From positions 9,083 to 67,981 of the forward strand of contig NW_006768870.1 of NCBI RefSeq assembly GCF_000204055.1: 58,899 nucleotides of DNA, given 5' to 3'. This stretch comes from Melampsora larici-populina 98AG31 (Eukaryota; Basidiomycota; Pucciniomycetes; Pucciniales; Melampsoraceae). Position numbers and translations under genes: made by a program. The first letter of the stretch is position 1, and the number at the start of each line of letters is the position of its first letter. The notes beneath the pieces were generated by a model. The model was not told the DNA's origin, ran no database searches, and saw only the letters and a list, made by a program, of their open reading frames with translations. Positions 1-10,878 of the stretch are shown one piece after another.

Positions 1-120
1 ACTCAACAGATGGGTTACCAATCTTAATTTGCATTTGGAGCTAGTGTACTGATTTGATGTGGTGAATCGTGAGGTGGCGTACAAAGGGTATCTAAGCCAA
101 ACCTCACCCCTGGGTACAGG

Positions 121-258
121 GTATTGCTCTGCTGCTCCGCTCAGGTGTTTTGGCCTCGCAGATTGCGCAGCGCTGCCTGCGCTCTGTATAGCGGAGGCAT
201 GAGCGCAGGGCCAAACCGCTACGCACACGCTCTTTTGAGCGGAGCGGTTGCGGTATTG
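121..258. mobile_element. Small hAT-derived relic (right terminus)
   Basis: The 21 bases at 238-258 (AGCGGAGCGGTTGCGGTATTG) match the right terminus of the hAT element at 18815-23037 with one difference over 20 bases. The preceding GC-rich bases (repeated AGCGGAG and GCGC motifs) resemble that element's subterminal region. A weaker inverted counterpart (GCTCTGCTGCTCCGCTC) lies near 128-145. It is probably a non-autonomous derivative of the same family. No target duplication was found, so the left boundary is uncertain. Confidence 0.35.
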
Positions 259-1407
259 TTTTGGATAATTCGAATCCCAGGAATGCCACTGATGAGTAGC
301 TGAGCAGCCCCTCAGCCAATAATCAGTGACATCATTTGGATCCTCCTGATTTGGATCCTTCTGAAGGTGATTCTGAGTATACAGTGATGTGTCAGCTGGG
401 TCCTGAGCACTCATCCAATGGATGATCCATGCTCAAGAGATGCTCATCCAAGATGAAGATGAGCATGCTTTAGCAAACTCAAGCAATACCTAAGTATTAC
501 AGGCTGAGCACTTTGGCACCACCAAAATGGTGAATTGAAAGAATCTGAAGGAAATTGAAGAATTTTTGGAGTTATCAGGAAGGTACCCTCTGCTCACATC
601 TATGTGAGTTTTTATTTTTCTCCCTGTGAATACACCCTATCAGTTCCTAACAAATATTTTCTTCTTCAGTCTCATCAGAGGTTTAGTATTCTTATTATCA
701 TAGATTAGTACAATCGGGTAGTGGATGCCACACTCATGATATCAGCAGGAAAGACTTACCAGATCTCCCATATAGACTTCTCCTGATAAATATAGGATGT
801 TGCACTTTATGCTGCATTTGATGTGGTATTTTAGCTTTCCAACAAGCTCTATGGAACCCCCAAAACACAAGAAAATTTAATAGGTGGTGAAAAGTCAAGA
901 TGGGAAAAGTAACCCAACTTGAGAATCACCACAGTCCCCCATGGGGTAAAAACAGGCTTGAGAAGGTCTGACTTGTCAACCCCAGGAGGTGGATGTAAGG
1001 TTACACCTCACAATCACCGGTGTGACAGGTATATCAAACTACAGTACATCTATTTGTACAGAACTAGTTACATTTTGGTTTCTTCCTCATTCTCTTTCTT
1101 TTGTTTCTTTCAAGATAGTTCTTCTTTTCTTGTCTGGGGTTTTCTTCGATCTGATGTTCAGTTGAGCTAGGCCTAGCTTTTGCAATACTATTTTGGATTC
1201 TAGATACTCCTGGTGTTGCCACCTGTGTGCTTTTTTAGTGTAGCTCCTTACAGGAGCTTCCAGTGGATGGGTTTTTATTGAATTGATTATTGGCAGAGAA
1301 ATGCAGGAAAAGCAACTTGCTAGGCATTTCAGGATGTAGTGTGGAAGGAAATGGAACAAGCAGACAGGATTTATTTCCCCTTTTTACATTTCTTCCAAAT
1401 CCACCTG

Positions 1408-1612
1408 CACTGCCAACATTTTTACCTCAGATCTCTCAATCCAAGGTATTCTTGGGTCTGAACCCTTGGACAGTTCTTGTCTGAGGATTGATCCAAGCCA
1501 TTTTATGCTGCATAAGATTTCCTCAGATTGAACCCTTGGACACAATTTAGCCAAGGATTTTCACCCAATGATGCCTTGGATTTCTCAACCCAAGGCCAAT
1601 ATGCTGGCAGTG
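1408..1612. repeat. MITE, copy 1 (CACTGCCA termini)
   Basis: This 205-bp element starts CACTGCCAACAT and ends ATATGCTGGCAGTG, so it has roughly 12-bp imperfect terminal inverted repeats. It is flanked by CTG on both sides, a possible 3-bp target duplication. The interior is rich in CCTTGG/CCAAGG palindromic words. The right end (GATGCCTTGGATTTCTCAAC and following) is nearly identical to the copy at 58050-58255. No coding capacity. A 3-bp duplication would fit a PIF/Harbinger-driven MITE. Confidence 0.6.
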
Positions 1613-2834
1613 CTGTGTGGAGATGTCAGTTGTCAAAGACTCAAACCATCTACTTATGATATCTAACACCTGACATTCCTCATCCTTTCAGGAATGGACC
1701 TCAGAGTGCCTCCACAGGCTCCAGAACACTAGGAGACTGCTGAGTTGCTGCCTGTTTGCCACTTGTGAGAGATTTTCACTATGCAATTTACACCAAAGTA
1801 GTATGTATACTGTCAGGCAGCCTAGCAAATCCTCTTTGCTTGGATGGGAGCTTCAAGTAGGACATGTTTTCTGGCCTCAAAGTTGATTCATATAATGGCA
1901 GTGCTATCTTTCAACTTGCCTTTTGGCGTTTGAGGCTCAAAAACCTGATCATTGTATTGACTCAATAGAAAAACCATAGCTATTCTGATAATCAGACCCT
2001 TCAGAGTCTTTGCTCACTTTCAAGAGTTCATAATACCAAGCCCTGGATTGCCTCCGGCACATCACTACTGAGGCTCAGGTATTCAAACCACCATGGGAGT
2101 TGACAGACATCATTGTTGAAGGAATTCACCACCACTTGTTGAGCAGTAGTTTTGAGCCGTAATCAAACTTCATGTCCTACATATGCGATGAAAGCTTCAT
2201 CTCAACTTCAACCCTCATTTTCCTTTTCCCAGTGGAAATTCAAACCATAAAGTTTGGAGAGGCCTTTCAAGTTGTTGAAATTCCGTGGAATGATTGTTTG
2301 AAGTTATTGAACTCTTACGGTCTCAGCATGCTTTGAGTTTCAGTATCATGTTTGGGATGTTGCACTTGAAAAGCTACTCTATGCTGAATTGTCTTTTCCT
2401 CATGGCCATCAATCAGCTCTTTGTGTCTTTTTGCCGAACATCTAATGCCAATGGATCAAGTTCCTTTACATGATGTTGTTGTCCATACTTAGCCATTCCC
2501 TATATAATCTTTGTCATCATGAGGGTCTTTCCTTCCCACCAGGGTCGATGCTTCGGTAAATCATAGGTTATCGCCTTCAGGGTATGCAACGTCCCTAAGT
2601 AGATGATGACACGTAGATATTGATGATGGTGATGATATCGACGATGATGGTGTCACGGTGAAGTGGCTGTGGTTGAAGTTGAATGCATGTAAATACGTCA
2701 TCAATCTGAAAAATACAGTTCTCAAACTTTAAAAACTCAAAAGTGGTCAGATCGAATTCCCATCATTCCCTTTCCCCTTTCCTCAATCCCATCATCAACA
2801 ATTCTCAAATCCAATTCAAACCACTTCATTCATC

Positions 2835-5800
2835 ATGAACAGCGATACATCAACAGCACAAACAGAAGCGGATTCTGGTTCAATGGCCAAAGTTGCACAA
2901 GATGAAGCGAAACCAATGAAGACTGATACTACCATTACCACTACCTCTAGTGAAGTCGGATTAACTCATTCAGCTTCATTATCATCAATACCTTCATCCA
3001 TCAAAACTACCATCGTTCCAACTCGTCCTATCGAATTATTCGCGACCCCTAAACCAGGTTCTTATCATGCTCCTCGTCCAGTGGATCCAAAACAAGAAGA
3101 AATCATCAGTTCACCGTCAGCCTTAACACCTCTCAGAGCTCATTACCTCAAACGTGAACTGGTCACTCTTCAATTTGCGATCGAACTTGAGCAGCTTAGC
3201 ACACCGCATGCACTCTCAGTATTAGGACCACCTTTCTTACCGGCCCACTCTTTCACAAATGGAACACCAAATCAACCACCTGCTTCAAGTTCAAAACAAC
3301 CAAACCATCGTACCAAAAACCATAACACTACATCATCATCATCATCAGGCGAAGAAGCTGAACTACCCTTTCTCAAATTCTTTTTCCATCACTTCGTACT
3401 CACTTTTCCATTTTTACTCACCGCCTCACCTTCATTCTTCTCTCACAAACTTCAACCTTTCTTTTATTCATTCTTTTCCCGAAATATCTCTGGATCTGAA
3501 GATAGAGATGAAGAAACCAAAAGAAAGAAGATTGCAGGAAAAGTTGAAAAACATTTAGGTTTAGTTTTAGCTGCTGCTATTAAACTTACAGATAACAATG
3601 GTCAAGAAGAAGTGATTCGAGTTTCAGCTTCTGATGATCCTACTCCAAATGATGATGACGCATTTGTACCCACTCCTACACTCACAAATGATCATCCTAT
3701 TGCTATCGCTGCTATCACTGCTAATCCTCAATCCGGTCCTCCGATCAATACACTTCCCAGTCTTCATGGTTTTGATGTGAATATCGTCGGAATCAGAAGA
3801 ATACGTACAAAGGGTCGAGTACGATCAAAGTTTCATGAAGAATTTCTTATTCGCACTCGAATCCCTGGAGCTGATGATGTGTATGTCAGCAGACGATATG
3901 GTGATTTTGTCAAATTGGCACAATCAGTCAGTAATTTCCCTCACCTTTATTGTACGGTTTTTTTACTGAAATATTTGCTCATCTAAAACTATCGACATGT
4001 TACGAAAAATTATCATTCCTACCTTTTTTCCTATTTATCCAGTTGAGGACTGAGCTGCCTGAATCTGATATCAGAGGTCCGCCGGCTAAGGATAGAAGAT
4101 CGATTGATGGAACAGGTGACATCAGTCCACCACAATCGCCACGAACGCCTTCCCACTCTCGTCAAAGTACCGACTCCGCTACTCACCCAACAGCTGGACT
4201 GCCTATACACTTCACACGTGAACGTAACCGGCTCACCCTACGAGCCTATCTTCATCGACTTTTAAACAAACCTGAAGTCTCGAATTCAGAAGTTTTGCGA
4301 TCTTTCCTGATCGATCATCCTATTGAATTGACATCCACCGAAAAACAAGATGTAGAAGCTCGAGCGGCTATGGATCGAGCACGAGAAAAGGAGCATTTGA
4401 GATTCAAAGCTGAAGTTGAAGGTCGAGTAAGAGAATTAGATCAATATCTAAGAGGTTTCAGAGAAGAATTGGTTAAGAGTGATGGGCTTAGTAGAGTGTT
4501 TGGTACGATCAGAAAGGTTGACAAAGTCGAAAACTTGCCGATAGAATATCGTAAAGTAATAGAATGGGCTAGGATTTCGTAAGCTTAAAACCCCTGCATT
4601 TACTATGTTTAGATCGTATGACTCATCTTGTCCTCATCGTTCTTTTTGGCTGTGATAAACCACTCTTTCGTTCAAACAATTTCAGACTTGCTTCAACCGT
4701 CTATCAAATCTTTCTTGGATCCGATAATTCTTCTTCAGCTTTTGCCCAACTGAAACGAATGCACGGATTGATGCCCTATTGGGCCATGCGTAAGTCTATT
4801 TATCTTGCCGCCTTGACAGGTACATGATGCTGACATGTCAAACTTCGGACAGGTGGTGTGTTACGAGTGTCAAACCCAGTAGCAATGATTCGAGGAATCA
4901 TTGATTTGTTCCTTGCGAGACCTTTCGGAGCCACTAGTCTGCTCCAACGTATGTTTTCATCGTCAGTCGAGATTTGCTTTTTCTTTCTGTGAGTGTACAA
5001 CTAACTTCCATGTGTATGTAGAGGTTTGTATGAGGAAATAAGAGAATTGAGTGAAGATGCAGAAAAGGTGGCAGCTAAGATTGCGGATGATAAGATGTGC
5101 GAACGTGTTCGAAATTATGTGGCTGCACCTCGAGAAATTCAAGAGGTCTTCGAATCAGACGCCAGTAAGTGGTTTTCTTTTCCCCATCAGCATTTGAGTA
5201 TGTCTAACCCTTGTCCTTGATGTTTGCTTGCAGAACTCGAGGGAGTTGACATTATAGCGATCATCTTACGTTCATCCGAAGGCTCATCTTTTGATGCGGG
5301 TACATTACAGAGAATACAACGTGCTTCGAAAGCCTATGAAGCTTACAAGGCCATGCGTGACAGTTTAGAAGATCCTGAATCTAATCAAGGCCCAACGGAT
5401 GATGACGCGTGGTTGTTTGAAGATCTACATGTTTACATGAGACTTTTAAGACGGTGTAGAGACAAGGAGCAATTGATTGAATTAATCTTTGAAGTCGGTT
5501 CCCCCTTGTATGCGTCTTATGATATTTTTTTCTTACTAATGTCTGTTGGCGCGGTTGTTTAGGGAACTACATCTGAACTCTTGAAGGACATTGTGACGAT
5601 CTTCTACGCTCCTTTGATGCAAGTCTACAAGGCTGCTAATATCTCTGACTCCTTGGCCGATTTACAAAAGTTCATCGATGATCTTATTAAGACCGTTGAG
5701 CGTGCGGAAGAATGTAGGTCTCAATTTCATATTCTTTACCCCATGTATCCTGCTAGACATAAGCTGATCTTGGTTATTATTTACTTGCAGTCGCATTTGG

Positions 5801-6437
5801 TGATTCGCAAAGGATCGTTCAAACTTTTGTAGATCTAGTTGCAAGACATGAAGGATCTTTTTACAATTTTGTTCACGAAGTTCACTCAAAAGGTGCAGGA
5901 TTATTTGATGGATTGATGCATTGGATTGAATTATTCGTAAATTTCGTTAGACAAGGATTGAAAGATAAAGTGACTTTAGAAACCTTATTACCACATCCAG
6001 ATACACCGGAAAGATTAGAATTAATTCACGAGATTGACATGGTGATTGATTATCATCAAAAATTGAAGATTGCACATCATGAAAGAATGACCCGAAGATT
6101 AGGTAGAGTGGAAGAAGTACCTAAACCGAATCAACAAGGATATAGTCATGCACAAGATACAGCGTTTGTACAAGGAGTGATGGAGAATTTAAATTTATCT
6201 ACAGTTGTAGGAGCAGATGTAGAAGAAGCAGCCAGAGAAGATCGATCTAATACAGATGAATCAGTTTCATCATCAGACGAAGGATCATTAATGGAAGAAG
6301 AAGGAAACAAAGGCAAAAAGAAAGAAAAGAAAGGTAGAAAGTTGAAAGATCGAGTGACCATTGAACCACCAGAATTAAAGTTAATCCCAAATCTTGTTCC
6401 ACTCTTTACTGAATTAGTCAAACAACTTTTACATTGA
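2835..6437 (+). CDS. PX domain protein with PX-associated (PXB) and DUF3818 regions
   Basis: Eight-exon gene for a predicted 1008-residue protein. Exons by splice sites and phase are 2835-3926, 4043-4578, 4686-4789, 4853-4948, 5024-5164, 5234-5493, 5563-5713 and 5791-6437; the sum is in frame. The 3926 and 5493 donors (GTCAGT, GTCGGT) are the least certain. After a Ser/Thr-rich N-terminus, residues about 90-140 (LTPLRAHYLKRELVTLQF, ending LGPPFLP) match the PX-associated PXB domain. The PX domain follows in exons 1-2 (VYVSRRYGDFVKLAQ, then LRTELPE and PPAKDRR). The long helical remainder fits DUF3818, and an acidic/lysine-rich linker precedes the C-terminus. This architecture is that of the yeast YPR097W family. 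PX domains bind phosphoinositides, so a peripheral membrane or lipid-handling role is expected. Start: first ATG after a CA-rich leader. Confidence 0.9.
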
Positions 6438-7580
6438 ATCAAAAGTCAAATGAATGAAATCTTGTTGTAGTCATCATTTATAATGATGAGAAATTTTAAA
6501 AAGCCTTTCTATTGTTGTATGTATGTATGTTTTTTTAAACTTTGCTCCTCCCTTTCCTGTTTTTTCAAGGGAGATTGATGTATCATGCTCAGGACGATTT
6601 TATTAAAAATCTATACTTTGATCATATTAATCTACATTCCGATGGTAAATACAAACATGGAGACATGATAGACTCTCAGCTTGCTTTTCCTCGGTTTATC
6701 AACCCTTGCATAAATGTCTCCTTCAATATGCTCAAGGGTCTCTGATACCAGCTTTCCCGTCGCAGCGCGTTCAATGGAAGGTGCTTCGAAAAATCTGCAC
6801 ACCTGTGAACCCGCATGCAAGTGATAGCGCACATTCAAAATATCCTCTCGTCCGAAGAGGATCAGTCCTGCAACGTGGTACCATCAATCAGCGGTGGTAA
6901 GAACATCAGTTTACCTGGATAGTGTTTGAATGAATTGTGCTAAATACAGGAAGACATTGGGGTATCATATTACCTTTGATCTTTTCCTGCAAAAGGATTG
7001 ATGAAAGTGTTTTGAGTCGGATAACACAATGGCCTCTGGATTAAGAGTGGTTGATTGCCGATTGGGGAGAACTGTTTCCAAGGTTTTGTGGTCAAGGATC
7101 ATTGTGACCTCCACTGAGTTCATGTTGAGGCCAATTCGGGCCAATTCAGATGATTAAGCAAAATGCCTTGCACTGAACAGATTGCGGACTACTACAACAG
7201 ATCAAAATAGAAGCAGAATAGAGGGAGACAGAAGAAAAAGGAGAACTCAAACAGACAAGACGAAAGGGAAGAGAAGGAAGTGTCAGAGTATAAATCCTCT
7301 CTGTACTGATCCTACTGTGACACCGTATCTATGTACATACTACTCTCCGTACTTGCCCTTCTGTCCCAGAGTTAAAAACATGGTGCAACCTGGTGCAACC
7401 TGGTGCAACTGTATGTCTGTGTGGACATAATTATCACCAAACTTTACCAGGGAGTTTAGTCTCATTCATGAACAAATCTGGGAGCATCTGTGCCCTGATG
7501 AACCACCTGCAGAACCAGAACCTTTTCAAAGTCTTCAAGGAGGTCCTACATGGAGTTGAAGCTTAGAATCAATATTGAAT
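6438..7580. other. Intergenic region, no gene seen
   Basis: Follows the PX gene stop and precedes the 3' end of the minus-strand secreted-protein gene, so it is a tail-to-tail intergenic space. It holds a short triplicated 11-bp unit (CCTGGTGCAAC, about 7383-7410). Small open frames here have no recognisable features. Confidence 0.5.
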
Positions 7581-9698
7581 TCAACAATCTTTAACACACT
7601 CATGACCAAACAAAAAATAGCTGACCTCTTCAAACTTTTGAAGATAGGATTCAAAAGTCTGTCGTGCTAACTTTTTGCGTGCTGATTTGATCATTTTGAC
7701 AGCACGCGAGGAAAGAATTTTGAAGGCAAATTGGTTAGATAGCATTCCAATAAGTTTTTGATCATCGTTTTTGAGAGAGATTAATCGTAAAATATATTCA
7801 ATGATGGTGTCACTTGACTTGAGCTCATTCACTTCTCTTGACATAATCTGGTGGAATATTGTTTCTAAATAAAGTCTCAACTCTGGAATTCTATCTCCTT
7901 TAAAATTCCACATTAAAACCTCTGAAGGCGGCTCCATAATTTGAGCTGACAACATTCCTTCCGAGACAAGTCTCTCCTCAAGTTCTTTCCTAAGAATGGC
8001 CTCTTTGAGATCTTGAGCTAGATTCATATCCATCAAACAAATGCATTTCAATTATGATTTAGTATTGAGGGCAGGCATCTGGAATTCTTTACTCACCCCG
8101 TTTTGAGATCAGAGTCAAAATTCCTGGTGGGCTGAAGAAACTGAGATTCGCTCTTGCAGGGTAAAGCTTTTGTACGATCCTTCCGAATTTCATAGTGATC
8201 TCCTCCGAGTCAGAAAGTAATGCATCCATTCTGCTATAAATTTCTGTATTAATTGTGTTCGACACTTCCAAAATTCTGAGAAGCTTTCCCCACTGGTGTA
8301 TCGAAAGTTCTTGGTCAAGCATTGCTTTCAAGGCTGGGTTTAATTCCTCAATATCGAGATTTCGTATATTCTTCAATAAGCTGTAAAGTCCGTATGATGG
8401 AGAACCCAGTGGATTTTCTGCAAGCTGAAGTCGAATGTCAACATCATGAACTCCTTTACCAATTTGGTGTTTTCGTATTAATTTTAGAACCTTGAGTCTG
8501 CTCTGGAGGTGATTCTCCTGCATATGTAATAAGAATTGAACCATGACCTTTCCTTCATCGAGGGCGCCGGCTTTCCTCGGGGAACTGAGGATCTTAGCAA
8601 GGTGAACTACGACATCATCTGTGAATTTTGAAGCCCTTTCATCATCGATGGGGGTTTTCAAACGAAGAAATGATTCTCGAATCCCTTCGGATCCTATTGA
8701 TGGAGCTCTCGTAGAAGTTCTCATCTGGTGTAGAATCGAATCTGATAATGATGCTCTTTGAAGTGCTTCCCAGACAACTTTCAATCAAGCCCAGACATCA
8801 GCTACCATCACTGACTTTTCAAACCTGGATCACACACCATTATCTTGGTCTGAAAGATCTGAGTCGGTATGAAAATCAGACCACATCTTCACAAGTATCT
8901 CTCCCAGAGGCTGGTCTGAAAATCACGTTGGGTATCAGACAATGTTCTGAAATTTGAAAACATAGTATACCTGATGAATGAAAGTCTAACCTCTTAGTAA
9001 AAAAGTCTCAAAATTCCCTCGGAAAGCAGCAAATGTGTGAATAAATTTATTTGACTTCATCTCTTTTTTTTGCTTTGGGATCTTACATTTAAGGCACGAC
9101 AAGACACCCACCATCCAGATCCTTTCCCTCAGTCCCAATGACTCCAGCTTAAGAGCACTATGAGCAAAGTCAATATACGGCACTATATTTTCTTCTAATC
9201 CTTGATGAGTGTACTTTTTCGAAGGAAATGATGTTCCTAATCGTATGACCGCCTGTGCCAGTGCCTTGATGACAGGGATGTGGTTATTCAGATCTAACAC
9301 TTTGGGGGCGATCTCGTAATAGATATTCCAATTTTTTCCGTTGGCACTTGCCGGTGATGGGTCTGCTGCCTTCCTAAGATGGTCTAATATGACTCTATCG
9401 TTGGTTTCAGGTCTGCATCAGGGGCGTGAGAATGAAGTCTATTCGCCACAAAGGCCGTCTGGGAACTTGTCTCTGCGGTCGGGAATAAATCTCTGCCAGA
9501 GGATCGAAGCGAATATCGACCAGAAGATTTCCTTGAATATGACTCTCTGGTTGGTGGCAGGTCTGCATCAGGGGCGTGAGAATGAAGTCTATTCGCCACA
9601 AAGGCCTCCTCAACTTCCTTCTCCGAGTAAAGAGAGAGAATCGAGGATACAAAGATCAAAAACAGGAATGGAAGCAGAGTAGTACTAGACGATCTCAT
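7581..9698 (-). CDS. Predicted secreted protein, four exons, family not identified
   Basis: Translation starts at 9698 with an N-terminal signal peptide (hydrophobic core LLPFLFLIFVSSILSLYS, residues about 8-25). Exons consistent in phase are 9698-9544, 9412-8991, 8777-8097 and 8017-7581, giving 564 residues. The third intron (8018-8096, GTGAGT...CTAG) is unambiguous. The first (9413-9543) is the best-fitting choice because the unspliced frame hits TAG at 9384-9386. The mature protein is helical and charged, with motifs such as NIYYEIAPKVLDLN and EEVSYFLFGHECVKDC near the end. It has no catalytic motif and few cysteines, so it does not resemble the small Cys-rich effectors elsewhere in the window. 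It probably belongs to a lineage-specific rust secreted family; the function is unknown. Confidence 0.65.
9386..9606. repeat. 71-bp direct duplication (150-bp spacing) across exon 1/intron 1
   Basis: Bases 9386-9456 and 9536-9606 are near-identical (a few changes around ATCG/CTGG and TTTC/TGGC). The 150-bp offset equals 50 codons. In the favoured gene model the copy at 9536-9606 straddles the end of exon 1, while the other supplies the intron acceptor (GATGCAG) and the exon 2 start. The duplication therefore appears to have created or moved an intron boundary. Confidence 0.75.
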
Positions 9699-9798
9699 TT
9701 AAATGTCTTCTATCTAAGATTGACAATAAGAGTTCCTGATAGAAGTCACGATGGTCCTTCTGGCGGCAACGTCGGGATGTACGTCTGGCACTATCGAG

Positions 9799-9808
9799 CT
9801 TTTATATG
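9799..9808 (-). promoter_or_regulatory. Candidate TATA box of the secreted-protein gene
   Basis: On the minus strand the bases read CATATAAAAG, about 100 bp upstream of the ATG at 9698. Position and sequence suit a fungal TATA element. There is no experimental support in the sequence. Confidence 0.4.
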
Positions 9809-10263
9809 TTTTTGCTTTCACTACGCCGGCCAAGACTGCGTAAACCCAATCTGCCCACAAGTCAAAAGAGATCGAGACGTGCAATATAACTCTGCTGAGT
9901 GTGTTTACGACACATCTCGACTTATCAGGCTACAAGCTGCGTTGTCTTTAGAGAGGACGAAAGGGGTAAGGTCATCGATGTCCAGCTGAATAAATGAGAC
10001 GCGCAACGCAAGTTGTACGCAAAATTGAAAGTTGCCCTCCGAAGTGAGTTGCGCCAGCGGTGAACGTATCATGGGTACCCTTCGATATGCGTACTTCGAT
10101 CATATATGGAAACTGACAAGCTATGCCCGCAGACTCCAGAGCATTGGCCAGCCAAGTTGGTCAATAGTGATCATTTAAAACCTTGCATGAATCACCAGGG
10201 AAACTACATAGCTACTCAGTTGCTTGCCTCTTGCAGAGGAGGAACCACCATTGGTCAATTATA

Positions 10264-10466
10264 CTACACAAAGTTGATTCTGGAACTTTTCCACAAAATT
10301 TCCAGAACATTTTTCAGACAGCCAGAATGCTTCTGCACCCTGGGCAAAAGGGCATTCAAACATGTACTGTTTTTCACAAGTCCAGGAGTCCAGAACACAG
10401 TCAAATCTGTGTTCTGGGGCAGTTCTGGAAAATTTGTGGAAAAGTTCCAGAATCAACTTTGTGTAG
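10264..10466. repeat. Foldback MITE with 45-bp terminal inverted repeats and an inner hairpin
   Basis: The left arm 10264-10308 (CTACACAAAGTTGATTCTGG...) is the reverse complement of the right arm 10422-10466 with about one mismatch in 45. A second hairpin lies inside: CCAGAACACAG (10390-10400) pairs with CTGTGTTCTGG (10407-10417) across a 6-base loop. No coding capacity. No clear target duplication was found, so the superfamily is unassigned. Confidence 0.75.
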
Positions 10467-10878
10467 GACAAATGTCATGTATCATTTGTGGATTAAATTT
10501 CTCAGAGTTTAATCGCCTTGTGTGGAAGTTTAAAATGCACTTTATTGCAAAATTGCATCGCTTCGGGAATTGGCGGGGCCAAAACCAGACGGGAACCCGT
10601 GACGCGTTCAGTTTTACGCGACCAGACGTGGCTCTATGTTCCTCAAGGCTCAGCCCAATACAAATTATTCTGTCGAAGCAGACAACTTCGAAGGACTCCG
10701 ATCTTGAAGACTTACTTATTTTAAAAGAGACTAACAAGTTAAGAGATCGCTTCAGAAGGCTTGATATTCGAAACATGTACATATATCATCGAAGTTGAAC
10801 CGAGTCGATTAAAAGGCGACTTGATTTTTCATTTTCATCAAATTGACATTCAACTCAGCATTTTCAAATCGAGATAGC

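Larger units (their letters stand above)
1..2834. other. Non-coding region with transposon relics
   Basis: No convincing gene is visible. The short open frames have no recognisable domain, no splice support and skewed composition. The stretch holds a hAT-like terminus near 121-258 and a complete MITE at 1408-1612. The last 100 bp before 2835 (CA/TC-rich, for example CAATTCTCAAATCCAATTC) look like the 5' leader of the PX gene. Confidence 0.6.
9699..10878. other. Divergent promoter region containing a MITE
   Basis: Lies between the starts of the minus-strand secreted-protein gene and the plus-strand exonuclease gene, so it is a shared upstream region. The open frames here (including a 230-codon one starting at 10106) run through the foldback MITE at 10264-10466 and show no domain; I reject them as genes. 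Confidence 0.5.

Noticed and set aside
268..278. tRNA B-box-like ATTCGAATCCC
   Set aside because: No A-box, acceptor stem or cloverleaf can be formed around it.
9341..9989. Plus-strand open frames at 9341-9682 and 9576-9989
   Set aside because: Antisense to the signal-peptide exon and promoter of the minus-strand gene; repeated peptide parts come from the 71-bp duplication.
10106..10798. 230-codon open frame
   Set aside because: It runs through the foldback MITE and shows mirrored frames on the other strand; no domain or splice support.
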